Position numbers and translations under genes: made by a program. A stretch of 64,000 nt of DNA, from positions 30,106,001-30,170,000 of the forward strand of contig JAFFJZ010000007.1 in NCBI GenBank assembly GCA_018340375.1. The letters run 5' to 3'. The stretch comes from Gonatopus flavifemur (Eukaryota > Arthropoda > Insecta > Hymenoptera > Dryinidae). The notes below the pieces were generated by a model. It did not search any database and was not told where the DNA came from. It saw only the letters and a program-made list of their open reading frames with translations. Positions 21,889 to 35,438 of this stretch are shown piece after piece (the first letter of the stretch is position 1; each line of letters begins with the position of its first letter).

Positions 21889-23189
21889 ATTTATAAAGAT
21901 TTATATCTGATTGTTTTTACTAGGGACCGAAACGATGATATCAGTGACGTTATGCCAAATATATTATATCGATCATCAATCATTATCAGAAATGTTCAAA
22001 TGTAGCACTCAACTTATATTCAAAACGCTGACAATCAGTTCTTTATGCAAATATTGTTTACCAGGCACAGTGGAGAAATAGAAACGAGTATTCATATCGC
22101 AATGAAGTGCACTAAAGTATTTTAACCTCCTCCCAGTACGTGACAATCTTACACCAATTTAGAGTCATGAAATTAAACGAGTACAATTAATTCCAACAAC
22201 TGCTGACATTTCAATTACTTTTCGTAACCATTATCGAAGATCTGAGATTGATTACCTTGAGTTTTCGATTGAGGATTTCAAAACTTCGTATTGTCAAAAT
22301 CGAATTAACAGAACATCTTGTACAGTCAAAATTGATTTGTGTGCTTCCCCACGTAAAAATGTTACTGAAATACTGGTGATAAGGGATTAAAAATTACAGT
22401 TTTTAAGTGGCGAGTTGTTCTCTGAAAAACAAATTCTTTTGTGAAAAGAGAATAACTTGGCTAAAAATGTTTGTCAGGGAATGTTATGAAGCTAAAAGAA
22501 CATTTTGTTTGATTATTTATTTAATTTCTTTTTAAAATCATCCCTTGCAAAACATCAACTATATAAATCCCTAAAACTCATTCGCAAAACAAAACGAAAT
22601 GATTTTGGGAGGAATTCGCAAAAGAAAATGGAATGATTGTAAAAAGATATCTCCATCAAGGATGCAAGATGGAATTCACAGGAATTCTGACGAAACTTTT
22701 ACAAAATCCTACACTGACAAAAAAAGCGTAAAAACCAGAGCATATTATAAGGGTCAGTTCTTACCCAAAAGTTAGATCTAAAAGGAAACGATCAGTTCTG
22801 AAACGTAAAAACGGTTAGTTCTTAAAAAATTACTTAATTTTTAGTGAAATGTTTTTCTTTTTCTTTTTTTAAATCGAGTATCTAATATTGCCGTGTTACA
22901 GAATGAGCCTTTCGCCTCATATCAAGGGGTTTAGTGAGTCCAGTGGTGATATTTATTTTAAAAAAATAAAACTTCATGCCGAAGATAAAATTAAAGAAGT
23001 ATTAAATAATTCAAAAAATACTTGACATACAAATGTTTTCCTTTTTTTTTTTAGAAATCAAGTTTTTTGGAATTCGGTTAGTCCTTAAATTTCCTTAAAA
23101 TATGCCCTGGTAAAAATTACAATCTTGATTAAAAGGTTAAAGACATCGCGGACAATAGAAGTTACCTGCTCAATATTACTCCAATAAAT
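21889..23189. other. Non-coding DNA left of mariner
   Basis: No exon was recognised. A single CACTGACAAAAAAAGCG end at about 22713 suggests a truncated CAC-type element; no partner end was found. Confidence 0.5.
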
Positions 23190-23191
23190 TA

Positions 23192-24476
23192 TTAGGTGTA
23201 CAAATAAGTTTCCGCAGTTTTTTATAAAAAATTAGGAATTTATTGTAAAGGAAAAGTACATTACGTTTTATTCAAAGTATTTTCCATCATTTGCCACTAC
23301 TTTTCCCCATCTTTCTGGCAACATTCGGATACCCCGTCGAAAAAACTCTTCATCTTTGGCGCTATCCACAAATCTACCCAATTTTTGGTGTCTTCATATG
23401 ATGTGAAGCGCTGCTCAGACAGACCATGTGCCATCGACCGGAACAGGTGATAATCAGAAGGGGCTAAGTCTGGTGAATACGGCGGGTGGGGTAAAACTTC
23501 CCAGTTGAGTGTTTCCAAGTATGTTTTTACCGGCGCCGCAACATGTGGACGAGCATTATCGTGTAAAAGAATAATTTTGTCGTGTCTGGAGTAGTAATGG
23601 GCGCGTTTTTCCTTAAGTGCCCGACTCAATCTCATCAATTGTGTTCGGTAGAGAGCTCCAGTAATGGTTTCGCTTGGTTTCAGCAATTCATAATACACGA
23701 CACCAAGCTGATCCCACCAAATACACAGCATGAGTTTTTTTCCATGAATATTCGGCTTAGCTGTCGATGTTGATGGTTCGCCGGGCTTAACCCATGACTT
23801 TCTCTTCTTTGGATTATCGTAGTGAATCCATTTTTCGTCACCAGTGACTATACGATGCAAAAAACTCTTTTTTTTATTCCTGGCAAGCAGCATTTCACTC
23901 ATGCATAATCGGCGTTCAACGTCTCTCGGCTTTAGTTCATATGGAACCCAATTTCCTTGTTTTTGAATCATTCCTAACGATTTTAAACGATGTGAAATTG
24001 CTTGTTGAGTCACTTGTAGAGTAAGTGCAAGTTCTTTTTGCGTTTGGGACGAATCTTCCTCCAATAGTACTTCTAATTCCATGTCTTCGTACACTTTCGG
24101 CCTTCCACTGCGTTCTTTGTCTTTAACGTCAAACTCACCGTTCTTAAACTTTTGAAACCATTCCTGACAACTTCTCTCACTTAAAGCAGCTTCACCATAT
24201 GCTTCTAGAAGCAATCGATGCGCCTCAGCTGCAGATTTTTTCACATTAAAGAAGTAAATCAAAAGTTCCCGCAAATGATGCTTATTCGGAATAAAACTTG
24301 ACATTTTTGCACGAAAAAAATTACGTGATGCTGATACGGAATCACTAGTACTTTAAGGTTATGGTGTTGCCAGATGACTAAACTTGGGATATTACGTTTT
24401 ACATCTGACAATTTCTCCATAACCTTCTGGTGGGGCCATCTTTTGACAAACCGCGGAAACTTATTTGTACCCCTAA
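23192..24476 (-). mobile_element. mariner transposon, 1285 bp
   Basis: Terminal inverted repeats start TTAGGTGTACAAATAAGTTT on the left and, inverted, TTAGGGGTACAAATAAGTTT on the right. TA flanks both ends (23190-23191, 24477-24478). The length is normal for a full mariner. It encodes one transposase on the minus strand whose sequence is otherwise uninterrupted. The style of transposase and ends suggests the mellifera/irritans side of the mariner family, which I did not verify. Confidence 0.95.
23268..24304 (-). pseudogene. mariner transposase, frameshifted near the C-terminus
   Basis: The frame opens at the ATG at 24304 and gives about 310 good residues: an N-terminal helix-turn-helix pair (about 1-110, with KERSGRPK), the linker WVPYEL, and the DDD catalytic core with GDEKWI, HDNARPH and YSPDLAPSDYHLF (the D34D spacing of mariners). 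Near 23365 the expected C-terminal block (KDEEFF, LPERWGK and a final KYFE) lies in another frame, ending at TAA 23268-23270, so one small indel separates them. The open frame instead runs to 23297 with unrelated residues. The copy is probably inactive or weakened, but otherwise close to complete and so fairly young. Confidence 0.9.
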
Positions 24477-24536
24477 TAGTATCTAAAATTATTCCCTGGT
24501 AGCAATCATATTAGGTAGTTCACTAGCCCATATCAA

Positions 24537-25370
24537 CACTCACAGAAATGATTTCTTGTTGGTACCATCATTTTATTCTTGATATCGATTTTCTTCTCCG
24601 AAAACAAATAGTGTTCGACCAAAAAGCAGTTGTGTTTCAAAGTAATAATATCATGGATTGTCAGTATTTAACGTAAGAATCTTCATTTTTTGTGAAAACC
24701 ATTGCTTCTTGTGGTGAGAAAAATGTTCTTATGCTGAAACTAGATGAATATTCTTAAAGGCGACGCTTAACGATACGCTCCCCTTCCCTTGATTGGCAGC
24801 AGAGTAATAGAGTTTTCAAAATTGATTCCAATGTATCGTGTTGTAAAATGGAATAGCAATTATAAACTTTAAAACAGTAATAATCAAATGAAGTAGTGTA
24901 CCGTGTGCCAGATACCATCCCAAGCGATACACCAATATTGTTACCATTGAACATTTTGTGTCTTGCGATATTTTGGTTTTAGATGTCTTGTACAACTCTG
25001 TTAGATATCTTTCAGACGAGTTTGAAACAAGAATTGATCTGGAACTTATTTAAAAGTGTTGCATAGAATATTTAAAGTCTGTCTAAAATATATCGCAAGA
25101 TACAAAATGTTTATTGGGTAAGAAGAAAGATTTCATTACCTTTAATCAAGAAAATCTCCAAGTCTTATTTCAAAAACGCTTATGGTGATCTCAGGACTAT
25201 TTTTCTTGATCCAAGATTCAATATTCTAACGCCAAGATTATCAAAATTTACTTGAGGGGAGAGAATTTTTTTCTTATCAGAAGAAAAATTAGGATTGTCC
25301 CTATGTTGAGAAAAAAATTTTCTCATAATAATGAAATTTTTCTTACGATAAGAGAATCTTTCTGTGGGTG
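24537..25370. mobile_element. CAC-type element, 834 bp, with inner palindrome
   Basis: Left end CACTCACAGAAATGATTTC, right end inverted CACCCACAGAAAGATTCTC; AA on both sides (24535-24536, 25371-25372). Inside, 24952-25112 is a further palindrome (CATTTTGTGTCTTGCGATAT and its imperfect complement). The right part is TTTTTCTTATC/GATAAGAAAAA words. Confidence 0.65.
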
Positions 25371-25372
25371 AA

Positions 25373-26006
25373 GGCTAGGGATACGCCTAGTTTGCCTCGA
25401 TAGCGCCAAGTAAGGGGCAAATGAAGGCCTAGAATAGTTTTTACTAGGGTTACAAAATTTTCAATTCTCTGTTCTGTTTCATTCTCGTTAAATACAAAGG
25501 AAGAAAGCTCAAATTGTTCTGTTGTCCCTTGTTACCTGTACTTTGTCCTTTCGGAACTTTAATTAAGTAAGTCCTCATCGGTTTTAAGCAGTTTCTTTAG
25601 CAGGTTGGTTTGTGTGCGAATGATACATCAATTACATACAGATTATGTGTAGATGATGTCACGAACTATTCTCCCTAGTTATCTCATTAAAAGTGCATTT
25701 CAATGCTCGTAACATTCCCACAATTATTCAATTATTCCATTCGGGAGAAAAGTGAATTTCCACTCACGTTGTTCAAGAATGTGAACAAAACTTTACTTTT
25801 CTTCCACTTAGAAGTATCAAAATGATTATCCAACGACAAAGAGCATCATAAATCAGCTTCTATGAATAATCTTTTTTTAGACTCCTTGGCAAGTATTTGG
25901 ACATTTTATTGAACATTTTTATCACCAAAATAGTGCAAATAAAATTTACTGTTATGGAATTTATATACAATTTCTATATAAGGTATTGTATATAAAATTC
26001 ATAATG

Positions 26007-26037
<31 letters not shown>

Positions 26038-28825
26038 TTCACAGCATTATATTTTTAGACAGAGTTTTGAATCATTCTTATATAATTTATATACAAATTT
26101 CTCTTGTTTGACCTACCATACGTAAAATTTTTCAAAAATACATGATAAGTGACAAAAACGTCGTAACGATGCAATTATGACAAACCAGTGATCGCTTATT
26201 CGTTCCTCTGACATTTCAATTATGGCACTATGACGTTATCTAATTCAAGAATGATTGAACTGTGTTATCAGTCAATAAATGTTGGAAGCAGGATATCGTC
26301 ACAAGAAATGTTTAGTCAGTACAGGATAATGACAATAATATGAGTGATCTTTTATACAAAATATATTAAATCTTTATCGACATTTTACGACAATATACAT
26401 AAAAAAAAGAATAACCAATTTCAGTTCTCTGACGAGAGAAAAATGTGGAACAATGATTACGTTGCACCAGAACACTTTTGTTTGATATTTTATGTCCATG
26501 TATTATTATAATAACTTGATATTAAAAACACCACGCGTATTGTATGTTGATTCCGATCCAGTGCATATACACTGCAACGCAGGGAGTATTCGCTGGGTTT
26601 CTCATTGACATACTATCGAGTTGATTCACTCAGTGAGTGAAACTTTTAATTATACCTGCAAAACCAGTGGAATTTCATTAATGCAAATTCAGAAAGTAAT
26701 GCGATATTTTAATCAGATGGTACATCCGCTAACGAATAATAGACTCGAACGCATGAAATTTCAGATGTAAGAAATAGCTACAGGTTCAACTTCAACCATG
26801 ACGTTTAATATATGCTCATAAAAAGGATAACCTCGTCGAGATATAAATTGAATTTATTCTACAAAATTATTCAAAAATGTTGAGATATATTCGAAATATC
26901 TCTTCGTACTATAATTATTTTTGGAAACATGATTACGATATAAGATATTTTCGTTTGAGAATGTTCAACAAGGAATCACATCATCATATCACATTGATTT
27001 CATAATAAAAAGGATGGAATGGTAGAGATCATTCTAGGATTATGAGACTGCTTAAAACGTTCCGTTTTAACGCCAAAATAGAGCCTGAAATGATTCCCAC
27101 CAAAGTAATGTAGTGATGAATCCTTTTTTAAAAGATTTTCATTTAATGTCGATAAAAATTTGATGAATTTTGTATAAAAGAGGTTCGATATTATTTAAAA
27201 CTTTAATTGAAAATTTTTTGACTCAATATGGGTGAAGCTTTTAACCGAATGTCATTGTATGTAAAAAAAATGCGAAATTTGCAAGATATCACTGAAAACA
27301 GTTGAAACTCGATGTGTTTCGCAATTGTTTTTTTGTAAATTTTATCCCATAACATTTTTCTTCTTCAATTGATTTTCAAAAACAACTTTATTCAGTTGGA
27401 AGGCAATTATTATTAACCCTATCACACATGGGATACACTGGGTCAGTTTGACCCAAGTGTTTTTTGATCGTTCATATCTTGGTTTTGAAACATCATAGGG
27501 CAATGTTGTTTTTCTGAAATTCATCGTCGAAGTCTGCAGAATACGAATCCGAAACCCGCTTTGCTCTACAGTTGATATACAAGGATTTCAAGTTATTCAT
27601 CGGTCACCAATTGATCAATTGAACGATAAATTGTCAAAACCATTAATCGGAACTACCGATTGATCGGTTAATCGATGAATGGAAAAAAATATTAACCGGA
27701 ATCCAACGATTAATCGATTAATCGTCAACAATGAATCGTTTTATTCGATTAATCGATGAACCATACAGCCCTAATATTAAAGACACCTCCTTATATTCCT
27801 TACTCAGTCCTTAGTTGTTCGAGCAGTTCGATTGCCACTTCATTTTGTACTTTTTCATTTTGATTTTGTTCATCAAAAAGTCTTGTGCTGCTTTTTCACT
27901 CTGTTATTTAACAATAAGCATCCGAGTATTTTAGTATCAAAGATGCTCAGAGTAAACAAAGACAATCATGAGTAGGAGAAAGATCAGAATACAGTATTGA
28001 ACAGCATGAAAAGATTGTCGAACAGTTTGTATGAATTTAGGAACTTTGAAATTGAAAATCGTCTTGGGATTCTATTACAATCAAAATTGGATTTATAGAT
28101 GTGATTTGAATATCTTTATAAGGTTAAAGGTAATGAAAACTGCGAGTGGTAGTTGAAAATGTTGAACTCAAACCACTTTATTGAATTCGGGTAGCCTGAA
28201 TGAATTTGGAAACCCCGATTGAATCGGGTCCCCGACCCGACCCGAGGGAAAATAAAATTACCCGAATCCGACCCGATAAAAAGTGGTACCCGCACACATC
28301 GAAACAGTGATAGAATGATGATATATCACTATTTACTGTCCATATGTATCAAACCAGGTTTAAATTCTTGTCGATGAATGTAGACTTGTTTGGAATCACA
28401 GGGATTTTCATATTCAATTTCGCTCGCCAACTTGCATGTCCGCTCGATATTCAGAATGAATGTGATCTACTTTTTTCCCCATGGCATTCTGATAATTCCA
28501 TATACTTATATTTATCATAATATTTCGTCCAGGACCGGCGCCACGTTTTCTCGATTTTTCTCTTCGTCCATTCATATATACGGATTGATAAAGGTCATTG
28601 ATAAAATCAATGTCATTGGAAAATATGATCATGCGAATAGAAAAAGGTGAAAATAACGTCGAGTAAGAGATACACGAAATGAAGAAAATGAAGAAATTTA
28701 CTGTATAGGATGACAAATCGTCGCTTCAAGCCTTTCAATCGAAATTTTTACAAAATATATTTTCAAATAATTCACATCATAAAAGCAAAATCTATTTTCG
28801 TCTTATAATGTGAATTGTTTGACAA
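25373..28825. other. Quiet non-coding stretch
   Basis: No genes were recognised. It contains a (TA)n microsatellite at 26010-26037, a GACCC-containing block near 27420-27450, and a block near 27600-27770 made of GATTAATCGATTAATC words that looks like a decayed word-array element. Confidence 0.5.
26010..26037. repeat. (TA)n microsatellite
   Basis: Fourteen uninterrupted TA units. Confidence 0.95.
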
Positions 28826-30193
28826 CCCAGGTAAGAAATGCCAATACTGACAAGTGGCTCAAGTTTGGCAAAATATTGGACTGCCAAGCATTGCGAATCA
28901 ATATTGGTTGAATATAAAACCGTTGGTTATTTCAGAACGCACACCGGGTTTCATAGAGAATGCCAATATGAAAACTGGTGCATGCTTGGCAAAATGTGGA
29001 GTTGCCAGGCATGGCGAACCAATATCCACCCAATATGAAACCATTTGTTATTTGAGAATCTATATACCACGTTTCATGGGAAATGCATCACCACAAGTAG
29101 TTCAAGCTTGACAACCCGTATGGAAATATTTCGCTGAAAAATGTCTGCAAAACTATGAAAAATCTCTACAAAAAAATGAAAAAACTCTGAGAAACTCTGA
29201 GAAACTCTGAGAATCTCTGAAATTTAGATGAGAAATCTAATATTTTTGGGACATTCTTTACAGACTTTTTTCAGAATTTCTCAGAGTTTTTTCATACTTT
29301 TTCAGAGAAATAGTAACGAAATTGCACTCTGAAAAAACTCTGACAAAACTCTAATAAATTGTTGACATTTTTCTGATTATTGAAAAATCCTGGAATTCAA
29401 TAAATACATTCATATTTTTTAATTTTTTAATTTTTTTCTAAAAGGCAGAAAAATGTTAGCAATCCATCAGAGTTTTGTCAGAGTTTTTTCAGAGTGCAAT
29501 TTCGTTACTATTTCTCTGAAAAAGAATGAAAAACCTCTGAGAAACTCTGAAAAAAGTCTGTAAAGAATGTCCCAAAAATATTAGATTTCTCATCAAAATT
29601 TCAGAGATTCTCAGAGTTTGTCAGAGTTTCTCAGAATTTTTTCATTTTTTTTCAGAGATTTTTCATAGTTTTACAGACATTTTTCAACGAAATATTTCCA
29701 TACGGGAAAACATTCAACTACCAAGCATGGTGAAACAATACTGGGCCAATTGAGAACCATTGGTTATTTGAGAACCTACACTGCATCTTCATGCTTGTAA
29801 TTATCTCAGAGTTGTGTACCAATATTAATTATTGTTATGATGTGACATGATTTTTCATGTCACAAATGGAATCTCATGAAGAATGATGTATTTTTTTCCT
29901 CTAAGAAGTATGAAGAACCAGGTCGAAGCTTGTCAAAAGTTGACATACACAACTTGGGCCTGGTCCGGTTTGTTCATATAAGCGAAGCTCCAAAAAACCT
30001 ATGATACATGTATCATGATACCTTGGGCCATGCTTTGCAGTATTGTTTTTTGGCTCAATATTGGGTACCAAGCCTGGCACGAGGTTATCATCCCAAGCTT
30101 TGACCAAGCTTGAACCATTTTTTGTGATTGGTTCTGGCCCTATACAAGTCAAAACTGGGCCAAGCGTGGGCCATTTGTCAATTCCTACCTGGG
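28826..30193. mobile_element. CCC-type element split by 29115-29706
   Basis: Left end CCCAGGTAAGAAATGCC, right end inverted CCCAGGTAGGAATTGAC; AA on both sides (28824-28825, 30194-30195). The left part holds two imperfect tandem units of about 125 bp (TTGGCAAAATATTGG... at about 28865 and TTGGCAAAATGTGG... at about 28988). The right part has TTGGGCC/GGCCCAA words like those at 32771 and 37856. Frames in it are artefacts. Confidence 0.65.
29115..29706. mobile_element. CCCGTATGG hairpin element, 592 bp, nested
   Basis: Ends CCCGTATGGAAATATTTCG and its complement match over a long palindrome; AA on both sides (29113-29114, 29707-29708). The interior repeats CTCTGAGAAACTCTGA words. It is the best-preserved member of the family with 15538-16069 and 61487-61736. 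Confidence 0.85.
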
Positions 30194-30195
30194 AA

Positions 30196-31657
30196 TATTT
30201 TTTGTAAGAATTTTCATTCGAAGACTCGAAGCGACGTGTTGTCATCCTATCCCTTAGGAGAGTTTTTCTCGTTCATGTGAAATTTCCTTGTTCTTTTCCC
30301 TATTTTTTCCTCGAAACATGGGAAATAACATGGAAATTTCGCAAGTTTATGGAAATGAATAGGGAAAAGTTTTCCTTTTTTCCGTGCATGCGAGGGGAGA
30401 AGATTCTTTTAATTATCATTCATTTTCACATTCATCTCTTATTCATATACTTTTTTTCTTATTTCATTCTTCGAACACGCAGATGATACACATGTACGAG
30501 CATACGGTTACAGATTACACGACACGATCTAACGGCATTCATTCGACCTCGTGTCATTCTCCCTCTCTCCGGCCCCACACGTGCATTCCTGTTTTCTTTT
30601 TCTCAAATCTTTTTCTCGACATAATTTCCGTCATCTGGACTTGTAACGCAGAATTATTAGTTTTGTAAATCCCGTTGATGGTCGTGTCACAAGATACGTG
30701 TATGATGCGTGAAGAGAGAATTTATCATCCTTAGCACATGGTCCGATAAAGTTCCAAATCATGTCATTTGTAACGCGTTAAGAAAATAAGCAAATATGGA
30801 ATTACCTTATAAATTACAAACCTACAAGTATTTCAATGATATGAGAGCGATAATTATTCTCTGTATGCAAATACGAATGTAATATTCTACATTAAAGGTT
30901 TATTTTCAAATTGTGGATTGTAACAGAGCATCGAAAGTTAATTGCATATTGTCAATTGAATTTTGTAACTAATATTTAATGTTGAAATTGAATAATAAAG
31001 TTGCTTATTCCAATTGTCGAAGAGAACAGCCTTCGTAAAAATGTGGATTTTATGAAATATTACTTGAAAAAGAAACGTATTGAGGAAGAAGCAATTGTTT
31101 CATTCAAAATATATCCAAAATCTTCCATCGAAAATTCTTCCAGGAAAAATTGAATTAATCAAATTTAAAATCATTAACGAGGTGACTTGGATAGTTTTAA
31201 ACATCATTCCTAATGAGTGATAAAACGTTTATGCTCACCTTTCTACCAACACTAACCCTGACATTTACTATACCGATGTCTTTTGTGCTCTCGATGATAA
31301 CTGTCATACAAATATGCGCATAAATTTTATAAAAGTATTCAAAAGAGTAAACTACGGTATCCTTTCTTTTGAATTATATAATTTTGATTTCACGATGAGT
31401 AAACATAAGTTTTTGTGGAAAGGTTTTCGCAAGTAATCGAGTGAATAATTACGTTCTCCAAAGCCACGTAATCAATTTTCAGCGTACAAAAGGGTACAGT
31501 GAAGTCCATTTGGGAGCTTTTTAACTATCAGTTTTCAATTCTTCTATCGACTGCTTTTTGAACTACACAAAAAATATGTTGGAATATCGAACTACACAAA
31601 TCCAAACCACAAAAATTGGAAATACATAAATGAATATAACGCGATTATTTCACTGTA
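30196..31657. other. Non-coding DNA, no gene seen
   Basis: Unique-looking AT-rich sequence. Frames at 30277-30668 contain no recognisable protein. Confidence 0.5.
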
Positions 31658-31956
31658 CACGGAAATACCGGGTCTATTGATATTTAGAAAGAATTTATCA
31701 ACGTTTAGAAAAATGACTGTCAATTTGGGGAAAAAGAGGATCGCTGAAGAATATTCGTAGTGAGTCTACCAAAAATTCGTAGTCAAAGTATTAACAGTTG
31801 ATAGTTTTGTTGGTATTTTCCACAGTGAAACTATCAATTGTTGATACATCGACTACGAATTTTCTGTAGACTCACTACGAATATTTTTCAGCGATCCTTG
31901 TTTTCCCTAAATTGACAGTCATTCTTTTAAATATTAATAGACCCGTTCTTTCTGTG
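31658..31956. mobile_element. CAC-type hairpin MITE, 299 bp
   Basis: Left end CACGGAAATACCGGGTCTAT, right end inverted CACAGAAAGAACGGGTCTAT; TA on both sides (31656-31657, 31957-31958). Long mirrored arms include GGATCGCTGAAGAATATTCG and its imperfect complement. Confidence 0.8.
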
Positions 31957-32770
31957 TATAAATCCGAAGTGAAAAACAATTAAACTACACATTTCTGCAC
32001 GGAGAGAACTTTGGTTTTAAATATTACTACATTTTGTACTGAAGTAGCAGTATAAGTGATATAGTATAATTTTTACAATGCAGTGCAGTGAAAATTAACG
32101 CCTATTGATTTAAAAAATCGTTCAATCCGGCGCAACTTCACATCATAGAGCAAGAAATTTTACTACATTGTGTTGTAAAAATCATACTATGTCACTTATA
32201 TACGATGCTTGTATCCGTACTACACAAACATGAAGGATACTGAGGATACATCAAAAATCGAACCACACAAATAAACGTAGGTACGGCGATTATTCCACAC
32301 AATTTCAACAACCCATTAAGGAGTACGAGGATTCTTTACTACACAAATTTGAGCTACAGCCTTTTGAACTGCACCTTTCTGCACTTGCTGCTCCGAACTA
32401 CACCGTCCTTTGTTACACTGCCCTCAACCACACTGATCTACACTGTACCGTTCCGAAATACACTGAACTACACTTTTCGCACTACACCGCTCCGGATCAC
32501 ATCAATGAAAATATGCTTTTTAGGCGCAATTCTATTTTTCGGTGAAAAATTTTGATTCTCGGAAGAAAAACTTATTCGATGAAAAAAATGGTTTTAGACA
32601 AGGAATTTGATGTTCGAATGAGAAAATCGTTTGTTGAAGATAAGAATTAATTTGAGTGTGAAAAATTGTTCTTAATTAAACCTTGCTTTTCGGGTGAACA
32701 AATGATTTTTCGATGAAAAGATCGATTTTTAATTGTACGAAACATGATTTCAGGTATAAAACAACCGATA
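31957..32770. repeat. Repeat remnants (CACGGAG end, TACAC words)
   Basis: A CACGGAGAGAAC end at 31998 begins a weakly mirrored stretch to about 32200 (ACTACATTTTGTACTGAAGT and relatives). From 32340 to 32510 the words ACTACAC and TACACTG recur. Right ends were not identified. Confidence 0.4.
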
Positions 32771-33539
32771 TGTGTATGGACAAATGGCCCAATGATGGAC
32801 CAAGCCTGGCACAAGACCTACCGAGACTTGTCTTGAACAATTTACCAAACTTGGCCCAGACTTGGGAATGATAAGATCAGGACAAGCTTCGGTCAGTGGT
32901 TTTGCCAGGCCCGGTCCAATTCATTTACCAAGCATCAACCAATGCTTCTTTGATCGCAGATATGGATGAAGAAAGTGATTGATTCATATTTCAGTTCATG
33001 ACTTCCTCTCTCGAAATACCGTACATGAATTATCGAAGAACGTTCTTCAAAATCAGTCAATCTCTGTGTATGATTACATTCAAAAGTATCTTATTACCAT
33101 TAAGTGAAGTTCTATTCCTACTTACATCGATAAAATCTAGCTTGGTGTGTAAAACTAGTGGGTAGGATTGATTATGACAGGAAGATCGGGCCAGCCCTGG
33201 CCCGATGGTTATCCCCAAGTCTTCAGCCATTGTAAATTCGAAATTCAGTCAATATTTATAAACATTGTGCTACTCATGTGGGCAATATTGGCACAATTGT
33301 TCTCAACGAATGCTCGATTTTTACACTTTTGCCAAGCTTGTACCAAATGTAGTGAACATTTCAAAAATATTAACAAATGTCCCATGACTGACTATCCATT
33401 GGGAACAACGGGACAATCATGGAACAATATTGGGCCAATTGTTCTTCACGGAGGTTTGTTTCTGACACATGTGCCAACCTTGGGACAAGCTTGGGTTTTT
33501 TTCAGTCTTGGTAATACCTGCATGGGAATTTTTTGGTGG
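32771..33539. repeat. Dispersed TTGGCC-rich repeat, copy 1
   Basis: It matches 37856-38612 closely in two blocks: GGCCCAATGATGGACCAA onward, and GGCCAGCCCTGGCCCGATGG to GCATGGGAAT. The middle differs: here it is unrelated sequence, while copy 2 has an inverted repetition of its left part. Frames inside are repeat-derived. Confidence 0.75.
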
Positions 33540-35290
33540 AAAAATTTTCTCGAAAGAAAAATTCAATTTGAACGGAAAAGATCCTGGTCGATGAAAAGCT
33601 TGGTTTTCACGTGGAAAAAATTAGGTTTCTAATGAAAGGATTGAAAACAACATCAATTATTTCCCGTAATTTTGTCAGGTTTTGATAGGATATTCCATTT
33701 TGGTGATTCCGGAGAAAACCAGGTAGAAACTTTTCCGGTTTTTGACCGTATTTTCTGGGACAAAGACCGTTCAAAGCCTGACAACCACTTTTTGTCCGGA
33801 TCTGCCTGGCATTTTCAGCAGGGTAATGCAGTTGAATCAACTTCGATTTCTGTCAACTTAACAGAACATTCGTTGACTTGGCTATGGTATTCATTTGTTT
33901 GAAAGAACACCCCTAACAACAAAATGTAATTGATTTTCGACAAAATTTTGGTTTACTGCACAGAAAGTCCAAATATTTTTCGATTCACATGTCACTTTGG
34001 ACAGAGCACAAATTCATACACTGGAATTCAATGATTCGTAGACTTTGTTCATTATATTCGACAATAAAAATCATGGAAATAAAATCAAGGAATTATTAAA
34101 TTCCAGGGTGCAAACCCCTTCTCGAATTTGTGATCCGTCTCAAAGTAAAATTCCAGCCAACAAAAACATTTTTTTTCGTGCGTACAACAATGTTTGGAAA
34201 AAAGAAATGACTAAAAGTTTAGAATTCCATGTGGTAAAAAGTTGCTTGGAGTCTTTGAATCAACATTTTCCTATAGTATGTTGTAACATAAAAACAGACT
34301 TTTCTGTTTCTACCTCAAAAAATTATAATTTTTCTCTAATTTAATTGTCACTGAACACGACGAATTTCACTAACCCCTTTCCGCCTCGTACTCTACAGCT
34401 TGTTTTCTCATAATCTTCCATCATTTAACGGCCATATAAAGTCGCCATGCATTTTATTCATAAAAATTTCTCCACATTATTTATCATCATTCTCATATAA
34501 TATCTGCTCCTTGTTCCTTTTAATTTCAATCTTCTGTCTTATTTCACGATTTTTCATGATAGAGAAAATTAAGTTAAACATTCGAATGTGTTTTGATTAC
34601 AGTTGTCGGGACGTAAGAACACTCAAGAGAGAAGAAAAATTGCGAGGACGACTGTAGAGAATTCAAATATCACTGTTCAACGGCGTTCCAAAAGAGGACA
34701 TCTGAAAAAACGACGTAGATTCAGGATAATCAATTTAAAAACGGAGAATCGTTGAAAATTGTTCAATCATCGATCCACGTGAAGTAATTCTTGACTCCGT
34801 GTAATCAAATTGATATTCAACGTTCGTTAGAAACTTCATCGATATCTCCAACGTGAATATAAAAGTGCGAAATATTATTCTTAGCTGTTTCAAAACTCGA
34901 TCGCGTAACAAATCGTTTATAAACGAGAAAGCTTGAATTCACCTTGAAAAACAGATGGAGCAAGAATTCTCAATGCTGTCACGATTACTTTGAAGCTACG
35001 CTGACATTCAGTTTGGAAGAAAAAAAGAAACAACTGATGATGTAACATCAAATTAATAATCGATATTTTATAAATGAAGAGAAAATTTCATTAATTCACG
35101 AGTAAAAACTACATCGATCGATGATATTGATATATTCTGAAACGGAAGATGCAATTGATTAAAAAGAAAAAAAGTCTGTTGAAGAATAATCAGAGTACAT
35201 CGTATTTACATGAATACTGATCAATGACGACAGTCTTTGAAATTAATTAAATTAGTAGTTGGAGATAAGGGAGAGATTTTTTTTCATCAG
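33540..35290. other. Non-coding DNA left of an exon candidate
   Basis: A short stretch at 33655-33830 resembles the GTCCGGTTTTTGACC words of 4885-5240. From about 34000 to 35290 the sequence looks unique, with an acceptor-like TTTGATTACAG ending near 34601. No coding sequence can be supported. Confidence 0.45.
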
Positions 35291-35438
35291 AATCGTGGAA
35301 GGTAACTCTCGAAAAACGGCGAACCATTACGGAGTCCACTACACGACGAGCTCGTACGCGTGTAGCAACGGTTCGCCGAGCTTGTACAACAGCAACGGTT
35401 GCCTCGCAAACGGTGCTGCACCAGGTTTCGTCCATCAG
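35291..35438 (+). CDS. Candidate internal coding exon of an unknown gene
   Basis: A pyrimidine-rich acceptor (TTTTTTTTCATCAG) ends at 35290. The frame that follows is GC-rich at third positions, unlike everything around it, and reads Tyr/Ser/Asn/Gly-rich residues such as HYGVHYTTSSYACSNGSPSL. No ATG precedes it in frame, so it should be an internal exon. It could end at the GT at 35439 or continue to a strong CAG|GTATGT donor at 35683; codon quality falls after 35438. The composition is that of a low-complexity part of a transcription factor or RNA-binding protein, but I recognise no family. The promoter-like stretch at 12 kb is a possible start of the same gene. Confidence 0.4.

Noticed and set aside
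28390..28716. Overlapping frames on both strands suggesting a membrane protein
   Set aside because: Hydrophobicity comes from AT-rich codons; there are no splice sites or family features.
33168..33632. A 154-codon plus-strand frame
   Set aside because: It lies in the dispersed TTGGCC repeat; copy 2 at 38245 carries a similar but shorter frame, so it is repeat-derived.
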